From NCBI GenBank assembly GCA_016718875.1, contig JADKBL010000026.1, forward strand, positions 1 to 64,000: 64,000 bases of DNA, read 5' to 3'. Shown here in pieces: positions 46,261 to 55,216 of this stretch. Within the stretch, counting starts at the first letter, position 1; each line of letters opens with the position of its first letter. The stretch is from Bacteroidota bacterium (GTDB lineage: Bacteria > Bacteroidota > Bacteroidia > Bacteroidales > VadinHA17). Both the position numbers and the translations under genes were made by a program. The notes under the pieces were generated by a model, which did no database searches, was not told the DNA's origin, and was given only the letters and a program-made list of their open reading frames with translations.

Positions 46261-46386
46261 TTTAAGCAGTATTGGTTAATGACTTAAAAAAGCAGACCTT
46301 TTAAGAATCTGGTATAAGTAACTAAATATATGAAATAAATCCCTGCTGACAAAAGGAAATAAAAGCATAATAGTTATTGCTATTGA

Positions 46387-46449
46387 TCTCCCCCTCTCCC
46401 AGTCTCCCCATCTCCCCCTCTCCCCCTCTCCCCATCTCCCTCCCTCCCG
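46387..46449. repeat. Polypyrimidine 8-bp array
   Basis: Units CTCCCCCT, CTCCCAGT and CTCCCCAT repeat in 8-bp register in the 278-bp gap before the lipoprotein gene. The same unit type appears at 61010-61055 and 61255-61312. Nothing else is recognisable in the gap. Confidence 0.65.
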
Positions 46450-46538
46450 TTTTGAACAATCTCATTTGATAATTTGTTTATTGGGAAAGACCTGTTTTTG
46501 ACTACTTATTAATTAAAAAATCTCTAAAACTATTTCTT

Positions 46539-47081
46539 ATGAAAAGCAGAATGATCTACCTCTTTACTCTGATACCGCTGCTCGGAGCCTGCAGCCTGAT
46601 AGAGGATGCAGCAACAATTACGATTTCGACAGAATTGAAAGCTGATATTCCGGTTGTAGTTGCCGGTACCGGAACAAAATCTGCGGAACAGTCCGGAGCT
46701 CTGACTGCAGTTACTTTTACCAAATCACAGGATCTGAATCTTGGCAGTAATGCAGATGTTGAGCCTTATCTTGATAAGATTAAAGACATAAACCTGAATT
46801 CACTTATGGTTACAATTATAGGGCTGAGTGCAGGTCAGACAATAAATTCGGTTGCACTTGATGTTACCGGAGTCGGTAATATTTTTACACAAACAAACAT
46901 TACAATGACGAACAACTCATTTACTCCTGCAATTACTACTGCAATACTCGATCAGGTTGCAGCCAAGCTGCTGGCTGAAAGAAAGATCACACTTACTGTT
47001 TCAGGAAATGCCAGCGGACCAATGACCTTTACAACCAGTCTGAATTTCGATACTGACATAATTGCGGGTGTACTCAATTAG
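46539..47081 (+). CDS. Small lipoprotein of unknown function
   Basis: 180 residues. MKSRMIYLFTLIPLLGAC is a clean lipoprotein signal with Cys18. The mature protein is rich in Thr, Val and Ile strands (TITISTELKADIPVVV, ITLTVSGNASGPMTFTTSLNF), so an all-beta fold anchored to a membrane is likely. No family is recognised. It is monocistronic and followed by a strong intrinsic terminator. Confidence 0.75.
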   Translation: MKSRMIYLFTLIPLLGACSLIEDAATITISTELKADIPVVVAGTGTKSAEQSGALTAVTFTKSQDLNLGSNADVEPYLDKIKDINLNSLMVTIIGLSAGQTINSVALDVTGVGNIFTQTNITMTNNSFTPAITTAILDQVAAKLLAERKITLTVSGNASGPMTFTTSLNFDTDIIAGVLN

Positions 47082-47109
47082 TTTAGGTTAGGTTTTCAAT
47101 TTGAAAGAG

Positions 47110-47133
47110 GGTGTCTTAGCAGACACCTTTTTT
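47110..47133 (+). terminator. Intrinsic terminator after the lipoprotein gene
   Basis: A 7-bp GC-containing stem GGTGTCT/AGACACC with a four-base loop (TAGC) is followed by a run of six T. It lies 29 bp after the stop codon at 47081. Confidence 0.85.
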
Positions 47134-47166
47134 ATTTTGCAAACCCCAAATCCCAAACCTTACCTC

Positions 47167-48063
47167 TCACCTCTCCCTCTTCCACCTGTTATGCAGCCAT
47201 AGCCATTCATTGGGGTGCTTCAGCAGCAATCCGGCAATCCAGTTGATCTGGATCTGGGTATTCACTCTCAGAAAGGTTTCCTGATCCTCTTCCTCCTTAA
47301 GCGGAATTTCAGGTAAAATGGTTATAGAATGATGATTATTGCTGTCGCGGCAGATATAAGCGGGAATGACCGGGACTCCCACCCGCTTTGCCAGAAGGGC
47401 CGGTCCTGCCGGCGAGGGTACTGATTTATTAAAGAAATCAATATATATTCCCTTCGGATGCGACTGATCATTCTGGATCAGCACAATTTTACCTTCTTTT
47501 AAAGCTCTTATAACTGACAATGTAAGTGATGCTTCCGATTTGTATGTCAATGGTGTAAGGTTTAATTTCTTCATGTGATTCCCGAAGAAATCATCAGGAA
47601 GATTTGATGCCTCTTTATAGACTGCAGCTATGGGATAACCTTTGAATGCCAGCCATATAATCATCAGGGGGAAATTGCCGAAATGTCCGCTGTAGAGTAT
47701 TGCCCCCTGGTTTCTGGCTTTAAGTTCATCGAGATACTCCAGCCCTGAAGCATCAGCCATTTTCAGGACTTCATCAGCAGTACATTTCCCGTTTATGATA
47801 TAGGCAAATTCATAAAAGCTTTTCAGCATATTACGGAGTGACTCCCTGTAGATAGCTTTTTTCCAGCTGACTGTCTTTTCAGGAAAAACGATGTCCAGGT
47901 TATTCATTGCAATTTTGCTTCTTTTCCATCTGACACCCGATCCGGCAAATGCAATAAATGAGCTGAAGCCATAGCCAAATCTCAATGGCAAAACTCTTGT
48001 CAGGAAGAGGAGAAATTTTACCAGACGAAATGTTACCTTACCACCTGATTTTTTCGTGGACAT
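47167..48063 (-). CDS. LpxL/HtrB-like lysophospholipid acyltransferase
   Basis: 298 residues of the lipid A acyltransferase family: an N-terminal hydrophobic segment, RRSKIAMNNLDIVFPEK-type motif (seen as RSKIAMNNLDIVFPEK), GAILYSGHFGNFPLM, LIQNDQSHPKGIYIDFF and WLWLHNRWKRER at the end. These enzymes add an acyl chain to lipid A at the inner membrane. The catalytic HX4(D/E) motif is altered: H127 is present, but the acidic residue expected five positions later is P132. It may be inactive or use another residue. Monocistronic. Confidence 0.85.
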   Translation of the reverse strand: MSTKKSGGKVTFRLVKFLLFLTRVLPLRFGYGFSSFIAFAGSGVRWKRSKIAMNNLDIVFPEKTVSWKKAIYRESLRNMLKSFYEFAYIINGKCTADEVLKMADASGLEYLDELKARNQGAILYSGHFGNFPLMIIWLAFKGYPIAAVYKEASNLPDDFFGNHMKKLNLTPLTYKSEASLTLSVIRALKEGKIVLIQNDQSHPKGIYIDFFNKSVPSPAGPALLAKRVGVPVIPAYICRDSNNHHSITILPEIPLKEEEDQETFLRVNTQIQINWIAGLLLKHPNEWLWLHNRWKRER

Positions 48064-48205
48064 CTGTTACTTTTATAGTTTGGAGTTATAAATTTATGAA
48101 TTTACACAGAAAAATAATAAATGAGACTCCGCCACAGAATATTTCAGGGTTCTGTGCGTTTGATTATATAACCCTGATCATTAATTAACCTAATCCGGAT
48201 TTGAA

Positions 48206-48811
48206 ATGAAACAGTATCGTTTTAAATACCTGCTGACATCTGCCCTGATTCTTTTGGCAGTGCTCAATTCAAACAGCCAGACTGCTATGCCTGAGGAACT
48301 TAACAGCAGCAGTATTGACGGTCAGATAAAATATCTTGAGGAAAAGACGAGAATCTATGAAAACTACCGTGCTGTGCGGGAGGATATGTTTCAGAAGATA
48401 AACAGGAATATCAGAGATACTATCAGCTCAGACAAAAACAGGATCAATGAACTGAATAATCTTACATCATCGTTAAAAGTCACTTACGATTCACTTAACC
48501 TCATCCTTGAGAATACAACAACCAACCTGAACGAAATGACTGCTACAAAAAACAGTATCAGTGTTCTGGGTATGGAAGTCAATAAGACGACCTATAATAC
48601 AATCATGTGGACAATCATTTGCATATTACTCGCGGTATTGGCTATAGGATTCCTTGCTTTTAAAAGAAACCTGCTGACAACAATCAGAACAGGGAAAGAA
48701 CTTAAAGATCTCAGGGAAGAATTTGAAGCTTACAGGCAATCGACACGTGTAGCGCGTGAGAAGATGCAGATGGATCACTTTAATGAGATAAAGAGGCTGA
48801 AGGGGAAGTGA
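48206..48811 (+). CDS. Exported coiled-coil protein with one C-terminal membrane helix
   Basis: 201 residues. A signal peptide (about 1-25, LLTSALILLAVLNSNSQ) is followed by a coiled coil (about 35-125) with an RINELNNLTSSLKVTYDSLNLILENT register. A membrane helix comes at about 133-153 (TIMWTIICILLAVLAIGFLAF), then a basic cytoplasmic tail with a second coiled coil. No family name is certain; similar proteins in Bacteroidota have been left hypothetical. It may be a periplasmic spacer or sensor. Confidence 0.7.
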   Translation: MKQYRFKYLLTSALILLAVLNSNSQTAMPEELNSSSIDGQIKYLEEKTRIYENYRAVREDMFQKINRNIRDTISSDKNRINELNNLTSSLKVTYDSLNLILENTTTNLNEMTATKNSISVLGMEVNKTTYNTIMWTIICILLAVLAIGFLAFKRNLLTTIRTGKELKDLREEFEAYRQSTRVAREKMQMDHFNEIKRLKGK

Positions 48812-48862
48812 GGTTGCGGGTTGCGAGTTGCGGGTTGCGGGTTGCGGGTTGCGGGTTGCGGG
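48812..48862. repeat. 7-bp tandem array (GGTTGCG units)
   Basis: About seven GGGTTGC-type units with one GAGTTGC variant fill the 51 bp between the convergent coiled-coil and TPR-kinase genes. The last unit merges with the kinase stop codon (TTA at 48863). Confidence 0.75.
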
Positions 48863-50857
48863 TTAACTTTGAGAAGCCGGCAGAGTAACAAAGAAGGATG
48901 TCCCGGCACCGACACTGCTCTCAACAGTAATAGTGCCTTCTAATGTCTCTGTAAACTCCTTGCAAATAACTAATCCTAATCCTGTTCCCGACTCACTGCC
49001 TGTTCCTTCTGTAGTCAGGGTTTCCCCGATCCTGAAAAGTTTTTTAATCTGCGCCTCGCTCATCCCAATACCGGTATCACATACCTTAAGAACCGTTCTG
49101 CCGTTTTCAGTAAAAGCAGAACATGTAACACTACCTCCTTTATTGGTATACTTTATCCCGTTTGAAATCAGATTCCTGAATATAGTGGCAAGTATTTTTT
49201 GATCAGCATACACGGAGATATTGCCAGGTATGTCATTAATCAGGCTTATTCCTTTTGCTTCAGCCTGTGATATATACAATTTCATGACATCTTCTGTCTG
49301 ACTCTTAAGATTCAGATCAGTTCTGACAGGCTTCAGAGCGCCTGTCTGGCTTCTTGCCCATGCCAGAAGGTTTTCTATAAGCAACAGTAATTTATGCGAA
49401 GACTCATTTATCATCGTGACATACTGTTTCAATTCTTCCTTGTCAATTGTATCTGCATTCTGGTGCAGAAGCTCAGTAAGTCCGATTAGCGCAGCAAATG
49501 GATTGCGGAGATCGTGGGCAATAATTGAGAGGAGCTTGTCCTTTGTTTGTACTATTTTTTTCAGCTCCTCTTCAGATTTTCCAAGTCTTTCGTTGGTATC
49601 AGTCAATTGCCTGTTTTGCAGTTCAATGCTGTCACGTTGTTCTATAATTTGCAAATTATTTAACTCCAGAAGCTTTTCGTGTTTTCTCCTTTGTTTAAGA
49701 AGTATTAGCAATACAACAAATACTGTTACCAGAAGCACAATTATTATCGTCAAACCAACTCTTATGAATCGTCCGCGTTTAAGCTGAAGTTCCTTTATTG
49801 AGTTGTCTTTGTTAAGGAGATCGATTTTAGCATTTCGTTGTTCTCTTTCCATCTGATATTCAAGGAAGAAGATCTTCTCAGACAGCTGCTTGCTGAACAG
49901 GGAATCATCATACTGAATAACTCTTCTCTGCAGATCCGATGCTGTTTTATAATCCTTTGTTATAAAAGATATTTCTGAAAGAACCTGCAGAGCATCTCTT
50001 ATTGTCCTTTTTGCTCCTATCCCTTCAGCTATTTTCAGGCTTTCATGCGCCAGTCCGGATGCTTCATATATTTTATTTCCCCTGATAAAAATCTGTGACT
50101 TCATAATAAGCAGGTTAGCATAGAGATCCTTATCATTCTTCTTGTCAACCTTCTTGAGTGACATATTATAGTTTTCAATTGCTGTTAACAGGCTGTCCTT
50201 CTGAAAATAGATATCTCCCATATACCTGTAGCAGTTTGCCTGCTCAGCAACCTGATTAAGCTCCTGTCGCAATAAAAGAGATTTCCTGTAGCTGATCAGA
50301 GCACTATCAGGCTTATCCTCTAGACTATAGATTCTGCCGGAATACAAATTTATATAGGCCAGTATCCTCTTATTACCAAGGTTTCCACCAAGTGCTTCTG
50401 CTTTCTTTAAGTTTTCAGAAGCCAGTGAAGCCAGTTCCTGATAAACATATAAGTTAGCCAGATTTAAATATGAATAAGCTGCCTGTTCAGGAATTTCGTG
50501 TTTTAGAGCTACTTCAAGACCCGTATAATAAAAGTCAAGCGATTTGGAGTATTTCCCCATTACCCTGTATGCCACACCCACAAAACTGTATGCCTTTGCC
50601 TGACTGATAAAATCGTTGTTCCTGATTGCCAAATCCAAAGCTTCTGTTCCGTAATTCACTGAGATTTCAGGAGCAGAGTTTCTATTCTCCCAGCATAAAG
50701 TCAGAAGATCAGAAATCCTGGAAGAGTCGCTTTTGTGCTGAAGGGATGAGGATAAACTATCATTCTGATCCAATACCGGGGATAAGCCGTTTGAGAACGG
50801 GTATAATGTTATAAGCAGAATAAGGGAGAAAATCCACCTCGTCATAAAGTATTCCAA
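48863..50857 (-). CDS. TPR-sensor histidine kinase
   Basis: 664 residues. A signal peptide is followed by about six TPR units (about 40-340; e.g. AKAYSFVGVAYRVMGKYSKSLDFYYTGLEVA). A membrane helix follows at about 365-390 (VGLTIIIVLLVTVFVVLLILL), then a coiled coil, HisKA (His near 448 in LLSIIAHDLRNPFAAL) and HATPase (NLISNGIKYTNKGG, DTGIGMS, GTGLGLVICKEF). There is no receiver. The architecture is common in Bacteroidota: the periplasmic TPR domain senses a ligand or partner and the kinase passes phosphate to a separate regulator. None is adjacent. Confidence 0.9.
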   Translation of the reverse strand: MEYFMTRWIFSLILLITLYPFSNGLSPVLDQNDSLSSSLQHKSDSSRISDLLTLCWENRNSAPEISVNYGTEALDLAIRNNDFISQAKAYSFVGVAYRVMGKYSKSLDFYYTGLEVALKHEIPEQAAYSYLNLANLYVYQELASLASENLKKAEALGGNLGNKRILAYINLYSGRIYSLEDKPDSALISYRKSLLLRQELNQVAEQANCYRYMGDIYFQKDSLLTAIENYNMSLKKVDKKNDKDLYANLLIMKSQIFIRGNKIYEASGLAHESLKIAEGIGAKRTIRDALQVLSEISFITKDYKTASDLQRRVIQYDDSLFSKQLSEKIFFLEYQMEREQRNAKIDLLNKDNSIKELQLKRGRFIRVGLTIIIVLLVTVFVVLLILLKQRRKHEKLLELNNLQIIEQRDSIELQNRQLTDTNERLGKSEEELKKIVQTKDKLLSIIAHDLRNPFAALIGLTELLHQNADTIDKEELKQYVTMINESSHKLLLLIENLLAWARSQTGALKPVRTDLNLKSQTEDVMKLYISQAEAKGISLINDIPGNISVYADQKILATIFRNLISNGIKYTNKGGSVTCSAFTENGRTVLKVCDTGIGMSEAQIKKLFRIGETLTTEGTGSESGTGLGLVICKEFTETLEGTITVESSVGAGTSFFVTLPASQS

Positions 50858-50945
50858 TATCAGGATAATCGTAAATGTAATTATTCTTTTGTTTTTTAAT
50901 AATGATTTCTATTTTTTTCCGGAGTTGTTAAAAAATAAAAATCCA

Positions 50946-51069
50946 TTAACCACAGAGGTCACAAAGTCCTTCGCCTTCAGCTCAGGATAACACAGAGATC
51001 ACAAAGAAATAACAATCAAGGCTTTAACTTTGTGTCCTTTGTGTGAACTTTGTGTCCTTTGTGGTTAAA
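50946..51069. repeat. Dispersed palindromic repeat, family A, copy 6 with an insert
   Basis: TTAACCACAGAGGTCACAAAG (50946 on) and TTGTGTCCTTTGTGGTTAA (to 51069) form the arms. A CCTTCGCCTTCAGC... palindrome piece lies within the left arm at 50968-50990. The rest of the 383-bp gap 50858-51240 is AT-rich and holds no clear gene. Confidence 0.75.
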
Positions 51070-51240
51070 AATAACATTTCAAGATCCTCTGTATTTAATA
51101 AGACCTGAAGGATTATTTACAAAAAACAGCAAAACAAATTACTTCCTGTAATTGCCAATAAACTAAGATAAACCTGAACAAAAAATGATTAATTTTATGG
51201 AATCTCAGATTTTGACAATATTTAATTAAGAACAGATAAT

Positions 51241-52077
51241 ATGAAAACCGGAAGCAGCAATTCAAAAGCCTTTGCAATCAGCTTTATCATTTTCCTGATA
51301 ATCGGAGTTGTCCTTTATTCACTCTACAGCAGTGAACATAAGAAACTGATGACTATCATGGAAGATCAGAAGGTTTCCCTTACTGATAAGATAACTGAAC
51401 GCGATTCTGTTATCAACGAATGGATATCGACTTTCAGCGAGATCGAAAAGAACCTTGTAATGATTAAGGAAAAGGAGAAGATAATCACCATCAGCTCCAA
51501 TGATGTTGAATTCTCGAAAGACCAGCGCGACAGAATACTTGAGGATATCAAATATATCAATTCACTCCTGGAACAGAACAAGAAGAAGATCGCTTCACTT
51601 AATGCCCAGCTGAAGAAATCGGGAGGCACAATAAAGGCTCTCCAGGTAAAGATCACCGAGCTGGAAGCTTCGATGAAACTTAGTGAAACTGAAATATCAG
51701 ATCTGAAAACAACACTGGCTGACAAAGACTTCAAGATTGAACAGCTCAATGCCGAGATGACTGATATGCAGGTAACTATCGAAAAAAAGGATGCTGAGAT
51801 TGTAAACAAGACTGCTGAACTCAACAAAGCTTATTATGCTTATGGCACATTTAAAGAGCTGAAAGCCCAGGGCACTGTTACAAAAGAGGGAGGATTTATC
51901 GGTCTTGGCAAAAAGATCTCTCTTATTGAGAATTTCCCCGACAGTGCTTTCACACTTATCAATATCACTGAAACGAAGATTATTCCTGTAAATGCAAAAG
52001 ATGCCAAGCTGATAACGGGAACAACCACCAGTTTACTTAAGCGGAAAGCACTTTTTGAATCTTTAAGGATCCAGTAG
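51241..52077 (+). CDS. Membrane-anchored coiled-coil protein
   Basis: 278 residues. A single N-terminal membrane helix (FAISFIIFLIIGVVLYSLYS) is followed by a coiled coil of about 160 residues (KKIASLNAQLKKSGGTIKALQVKITELEASMKLSETEISDL) and a small C-terminal globular part (KEGGFIGLGKKISLIENFPDSAFTLINITETKIIPV). The C-terminal part resembles a conserved Bacteroidota domain that follows such coiled coils; function unknown. The 3' end overlaps the convergent 51840-52685 frame by 238 bp. Confidence 0.78.
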   Translation: MKTGSSNSKAFAISFIIFLIIGVVLYSLYSSEHKKLMTIMEDQKVSLTDKITERDSVINEWISTFSEIEKNLVMIKEKEKIITISSNDVEFSKDQRDRILEDIKYINSLLEQNKKKIASLNAQLKKSGGTIKALQVKITELEASMKLSETEISDLKTTLADKDFKIEQLNAEMTDMQVTIEKKDAEIVNKTAELNKAYYAYGTFKELKAQGTVTKEGGFIGLGKKISLIENFPDSAFTLINITETKIIPVNAKDAKLITGTTTSLLKRKALFESLRIQ

Positions 52078-52685
52078 ATAACCCCGCTTAAAATAGCCGC
52101 AAAGAAACACCAGACAGATGTGAGATACTGGGTAAAGAATATTGCTGTCACAAGACATGACAGGAACATCAGTACGCCCATAAGGTGGGTTCTTTTTATG
52201 CTGGAAATGAAAAGCGGTGCTATTGTTACTCCCAGGTAAATTATAAATGCCGGCATCGAGAGAAATTTAGGAAAAGTGGTATTATAGTGAATATGATAAC
52301 CTCTGATCTCAGGCATGACGTCAAAATTGAAGAGGCAGAAAGAATAGTACAATGAAAGGGTTATACCCATTCCCAGCAATACAAGTAGTATCTTTTTCCT
52401 TTTCAGGTTATCCTCCATCAGCAGTACCGACAAAGGAATCATTGTAGGCCAGAGTACATCGGCCATTATCAGAAAGATATATGTTGAGATCTCCCTTAGC
52501 GATCCATAATCATTCAGCGGAATTGTAAGCCACAGGCTCCCTTCAACCATCTGCTGGATCCCGAAAAAAAGCGGAATACTTGCAAACACAAGCTGCGATG
52601 ATTTATGTACTTTGGTAACAGTTGCTACTCCGATTGCGGAAATAATTACACCTCCTGCAAAACTTGCTTCGGCTGAAAAACACAT
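51840..52685 (-). CDS. DUF6629-like membrane protein (C-terminus uncertain)
   Basis: The first 200 residues look like DUF6629 family proteins: MCFSAEASFAGGVIISAIGVAT, PLFFGIQQMVEGSLWL and seven or so membrane helices up to CFFAAILSGVIYWIL. The family usually ends about there. Here the frame continues another 75-80 residues through sequence antisense to the 51241-52077 gene, which is clearly coding. A one-base shift near 52060 would give a stop within about ten codons. Thus the annotated end at 51840 is doubtful and the true end is probably near 52050-52080. Confidence 0.7.
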   Translation of the reverse strand: MCFSAEASFAGGVIISAIGVATVTKVHKSSQLVFASIPLFFGIQQMVEGSLWLTIPLNDYGSLREISTYIFLIMADVLWPTMIPLSVLLMEDNLKRKKILLVLLGMGITLSLYYSFCLFNFDVMPEIRGYHIHYNTTFPKFLSMPAFIIYLGVTIAPLFISSIKRTHLMGVLMFLSCLVTAIFFTQYLTSVWCFFAAILSGVIYWILKDSKSAFRLSKLVVVPVISLASFAFTGIIFVSVILISVKALSGKFSIREIFLPRPINPPSFVTVPWAFSSLNVP

Positions 52686-52797
52686 AGTCTATTCTCCTTT
52701 CATTCAATCGGGTTATCAGGAATACCTGAATTAATCGCTGCTGACAGAATTGTACAATATGTAATGGTACAATAAATTATCGGATATATAAGATAAG

Positions 52798-52938
52798 GCG
52801 TCTGGCGTCGGGCGTCGGGCGGTTCGGCGGTACGGCGGTACGACGGTTCGGCGGTGTGACGGTATGACGGTGCGACGGTGCGATGGTTTTTGGGTATGGT
52901 GGTTCAACGATCCGATGGTTTGTTGGTTTGTTGGTTTG
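52798..52938. repeat. Degenerate octamer array 1 (CGGTRYGA-type units)
   Basis: After a few 7-bp units (GGCGTCG) the sequence keeps an 8-bp period for about 120 bp: CGGTTCGG, CGGTACGG, CGGTACGA, CGGTGTGA, CGGTATGA, CGGTGCGA, then TGTTGGTT units. It is part of the 651-bp gap 52686-53336 downstream of the class C-like hydrolase gene. The other parts are the element at 52945-53263 and the 3'-flank segment up to 53336. Confidence 0.75.
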
Positions 52939-52944
52939 AATTTA

Positions 52945-53263
52945 AGTTTCCCCTCCTTTTGAAGGAGGGGTGGCCGGGACAATAGATTATCTGTTTTTTA
53001 CAATGTTCATTTCCCGGCCGGGGTGGTTGATTTGTCCGTTTATCTTACCTCTTTCTTAAAATTAAATAGAAATCTATTCAACAGAAAAACCTAAAATCTT
53101 TCAGATCATCTCGATAGAAAGGTTAATCTTCAGCTGAAGTCGCACAATGAGAGATTTAAAATAAAAAACGATCGGTTGAATAATCAACCACCCCGGCCGC
53201 AACAATCTTTTGCATTATTTTAGCTGTCATTCTACGCCACCTCCTTCAAAAGGAGGGGAAACT
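52945..53263. mobile_element. MITE-like element with terminal inverted repeats
   Basis: The ends AGTTTCCCCTCCTTTTGAAG (52945 on) and CTTCAAAAGGAGGGGAAACT (to 53263) are perfect inverted repeats, and identity extends four bases further in (24 bp). A second inner pair, GGCCGGGGTGGTTGATT (about 53015-53032) and AATCAACCACCCCGGCC (53182-53198), is also inverted. There is no open reading frame inside. The paralogous sequence downstream of the beta-lactamase gene (55204-55292) runs through GAATTTCAGTTTCC directly into the shared 3' flank without this block, so the latter looks like an empty site. Probably a non-autonomous element. Confidence 0.65.
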
Positions 53264-53336
53264 TATTCCGATTTAATTATTTTCAATATTACTAAAGATC
53301 AACAGTTATTGGGCATGGGGATGTTTTTTAGGAATT
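53264..53336. repeat. 3'-flank homology block, copy 1
   Basis: This AT-rich stretch, ending in GTTTTTTAGGAATTT just before the hydrolase stop codon, aligns without gaps to 55217-55292 after the beta-lactamase stop. By eye roughly three quarters of positions match, including AGATCAACAG. A shared terminator or small structured RNA is possible. Confidence 0.55.
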
Positions 53337-54998
53337 TTACTTCCTCTTCCCTTCCATAACCACCTTCCCCTGGTGAAGAGTTACTTTACTGTAATTGCCG
53401 GCATCATCCTTTGAAAAATCAAGAGTAGCATCCACCACTTTCAGGAAGAATTTCGTTTCGGTTTCAGGATAGATCTCGATCTTGCCCTGTCCTGTAGCCT
53501 GGGAGAATATCCTGTCACCTTCTACAGTTATTGCAAGAATGAATCCCGGTACCAGTTCATAATTTCCCACATAACGGGATAGGATGTCCGGTGACAGCTT
53601 TATCTCAATATGGGTTGGCAATGGTTTTGCCGACCTGGTCCATGTTTTGAGTGTTCCTCTGTCATCCAAAACTGCCTCCTTAATGTTTCCTGACTCATTA
53701 CGATTGAAAGTTATTGTGGTGAAAGAGTCGTCAAGAAAGAACTTGTCAGCCGCCATAGGATAGATCTTATATTTCTGTCCTCCGCTTCTCTGCGAAAAGA
53801 GCTGACTGCTGTCCCTTGTAATTAATCTCTGACTGCCGCTCTCATCTTCATATATCCCTGTGTACTGATCAAGGACATCAGCAGCAACTGGGATTGCTTT
53901 GTAATTAAGTGGCTTACCAAGGGCCACAGCCGCTATTTTCATTGAAACCAGGTCAGGCGATTTGGCTGTGCTGTTGGAAAATACAGCCACAAACATATCC
54001 TCCGCAGGAAGGTAGATGCCGTTACACAGGAATCCGTTTATTGCACCGCCATGTTCAATAGTAGGACTTCCCTGGAGCTGGTGGAGGAACCATCCGTAAC
54101 CATAGCTGGTACCTTTACCGTCGGACAGCTTATATTCGGTGAAGGCTTTTTCGAGAGTCTCCTTTTTCACAAGCTTATACGAAATAAGAGCCCTGTTCCA
54201 GCGGTAAAGATCCTCAACAGTTGACATTATTGAACCTGCTGAATAAGGGAGCAGCATGCTCAGATAGTCAGCATTTACTGTTTTATCTCCTTCGGGCTGG
54301 TAGCCGCTGGCCCTGTTTTTTACAATACTTTTATCAGAGCCATAGATTGAACTGGTCATCCCGGCGGGTTTGAAAAGATTTTCCTCAATGTATTCTGCAT
54401 AAGTTTTACCGGAGGCTTTTTCAATAATATATCCCAAAAGAAAATAGCCTGAATTGTTATAAAGCCATTTTGTTCCCGGGGCAAAATCCATCGGCAGATT
54501 TTTGAACTTGTCAATAGCTGCATCCGGTTTAAGGTCCTCCTTCATGTAATTCTCAAATTCCGGCACGTTTGTATAGCTCTTAATGCCTGATGTGTGTGTA
54601 AGAAGATGTTCAATTGTAATCTTATAGGCCTGAGTGGGATAATCGGGGATGAATTTTGTGATATCATCCTGCAGCGAAAGTTTTCCCTGTTCCATAAGCT
54701 GAAGAATTGCTATGGCAGTGAACTGTTTTGTTATTGATCCCACCCTGAAGATCATATCGGGTTGCATTGGTACATTAAGCTCTAGGTCAGCCATTCCAAA
54801 GGCTTTCTTATAGATTATCTCTCCCTTTACAGCAACGAGGGCAGCACAACCTGTCTCTCCGGCTTTAAACTGAGCGGAAAGCAGCTTGTCGAACTCCGAA
54901 GTCATTGCTTTTGTTTTTGCCGGCTGTGCCTGTGCTCCTAAAGTGACAAATACCATCAGCATTATGACGGTGACCTGCATGTATCTCTTATGGTTCAT
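53337..54998 (-). CDS. Secreted serine hydrolase, class C beta-lactamase family with DUF3471-like tail
   Basis: 553 residues. A signal peptide (IMLMVFVTLGAQAQ) is followed by a penicillin-recognising domain (about 35-365). The nucleophile is S88 in VGSITKQFTA (SxxK), Y180-N182 in KWLYNNSGY is the YxN motif, and IEHGGAINGF replaces the KTG-type HxG strand. Two C-terminal beta domains (about 370-460 and 465-553) look like DUF3471/lipocalin-like modules. Such proteins are more often peptidases or esterases (EstB, D-aminopeptidase type) than true beta-lactamases. It lies next to a class D enzyme on the same strand. Confidence 0.87.
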   Translation of the reverse strand: MNHKRYMQVTVIMLMVFVTLGAQAQPAKTKAMTSEFDKLLSAQFKAGETGCAALVAVKGEIIYKKAFGMADLELNVPMQPDMIFRVGSITKQFTAIAILQLMEQGKLSLQDDITKFIPDYPTQAYKITIEHLLTHTSGIKSYTNVPEFENYMKEDLKPDAAIDKFKNLPMDFAPGTKWLYNNSGYFLLGYIIEKASGKTYAEYIEENLFKPAGMTSSIYGSDKSIVKNRASGYQPEGDKTVNADYLSMLLPYSAGSIMSTVEDLYRWNRALISYKLVKKETLEKAFTEYKLSDGKGTSYGYGWFLHQLQGSPTIEHGGAINGFLCNGIYLPAEDMFVAVFSNSTAKSPDLVSMKIAAVALGKPLNYKAIPVAADVLDQYTGIYEDESGSQRLITRDSSQLFSQRSGGQKYKIYPMAADKFFLDDSFTTITFNRNESGNIKEAVLDDRGTLKTWTRSAKPLPTHIEIKLSPDILSRYVGNYELVPGFILAITVEGDRIFSQATGQGKIEIYPETETKFFLKVVDATLDFSKDDAGNYSKVTLHQGKVVMEGKRK

Positions 54999-55100
54999 GG
55001 TTTGTGTTTTATTAAAATGGAAATTAAAGTTAGCAGATTAAAATTATTTAAATAATGACTTTCAATATATTGTAATGATGCATCGGGGGGGGTATAAAGT

Positions 55101-55204
55101 GGTGTGACGGTGCGACGGTATTACGGTACGACGGTATGACGGTGCGACGGTGCGACGGTGTGACGGTATGACGGTATGACGGTATGACGGTATGACGGTG
55201 TGAA
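55101..55204. repeat. Degenerate octamer array 2 (TRYGACGG units)
   Basis: Thirteen consecutive 8-bp units fit TRYGACGG: mainly TATGACGG, TGCGACGG, TGTGACGG and TACGACGG, with one TATTACGG. Variation is almost limited to transitions at units' second and third bases. It is followed by GTGAATTTCAG, then the 3'-flank block of the beta-lactamase gene. The array lies in the 294-bp gap between the two beta-lactamase-fold genes. Confidence 0.85.
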
Positions 55205-55216
55205 TTTCAGTTTCCT

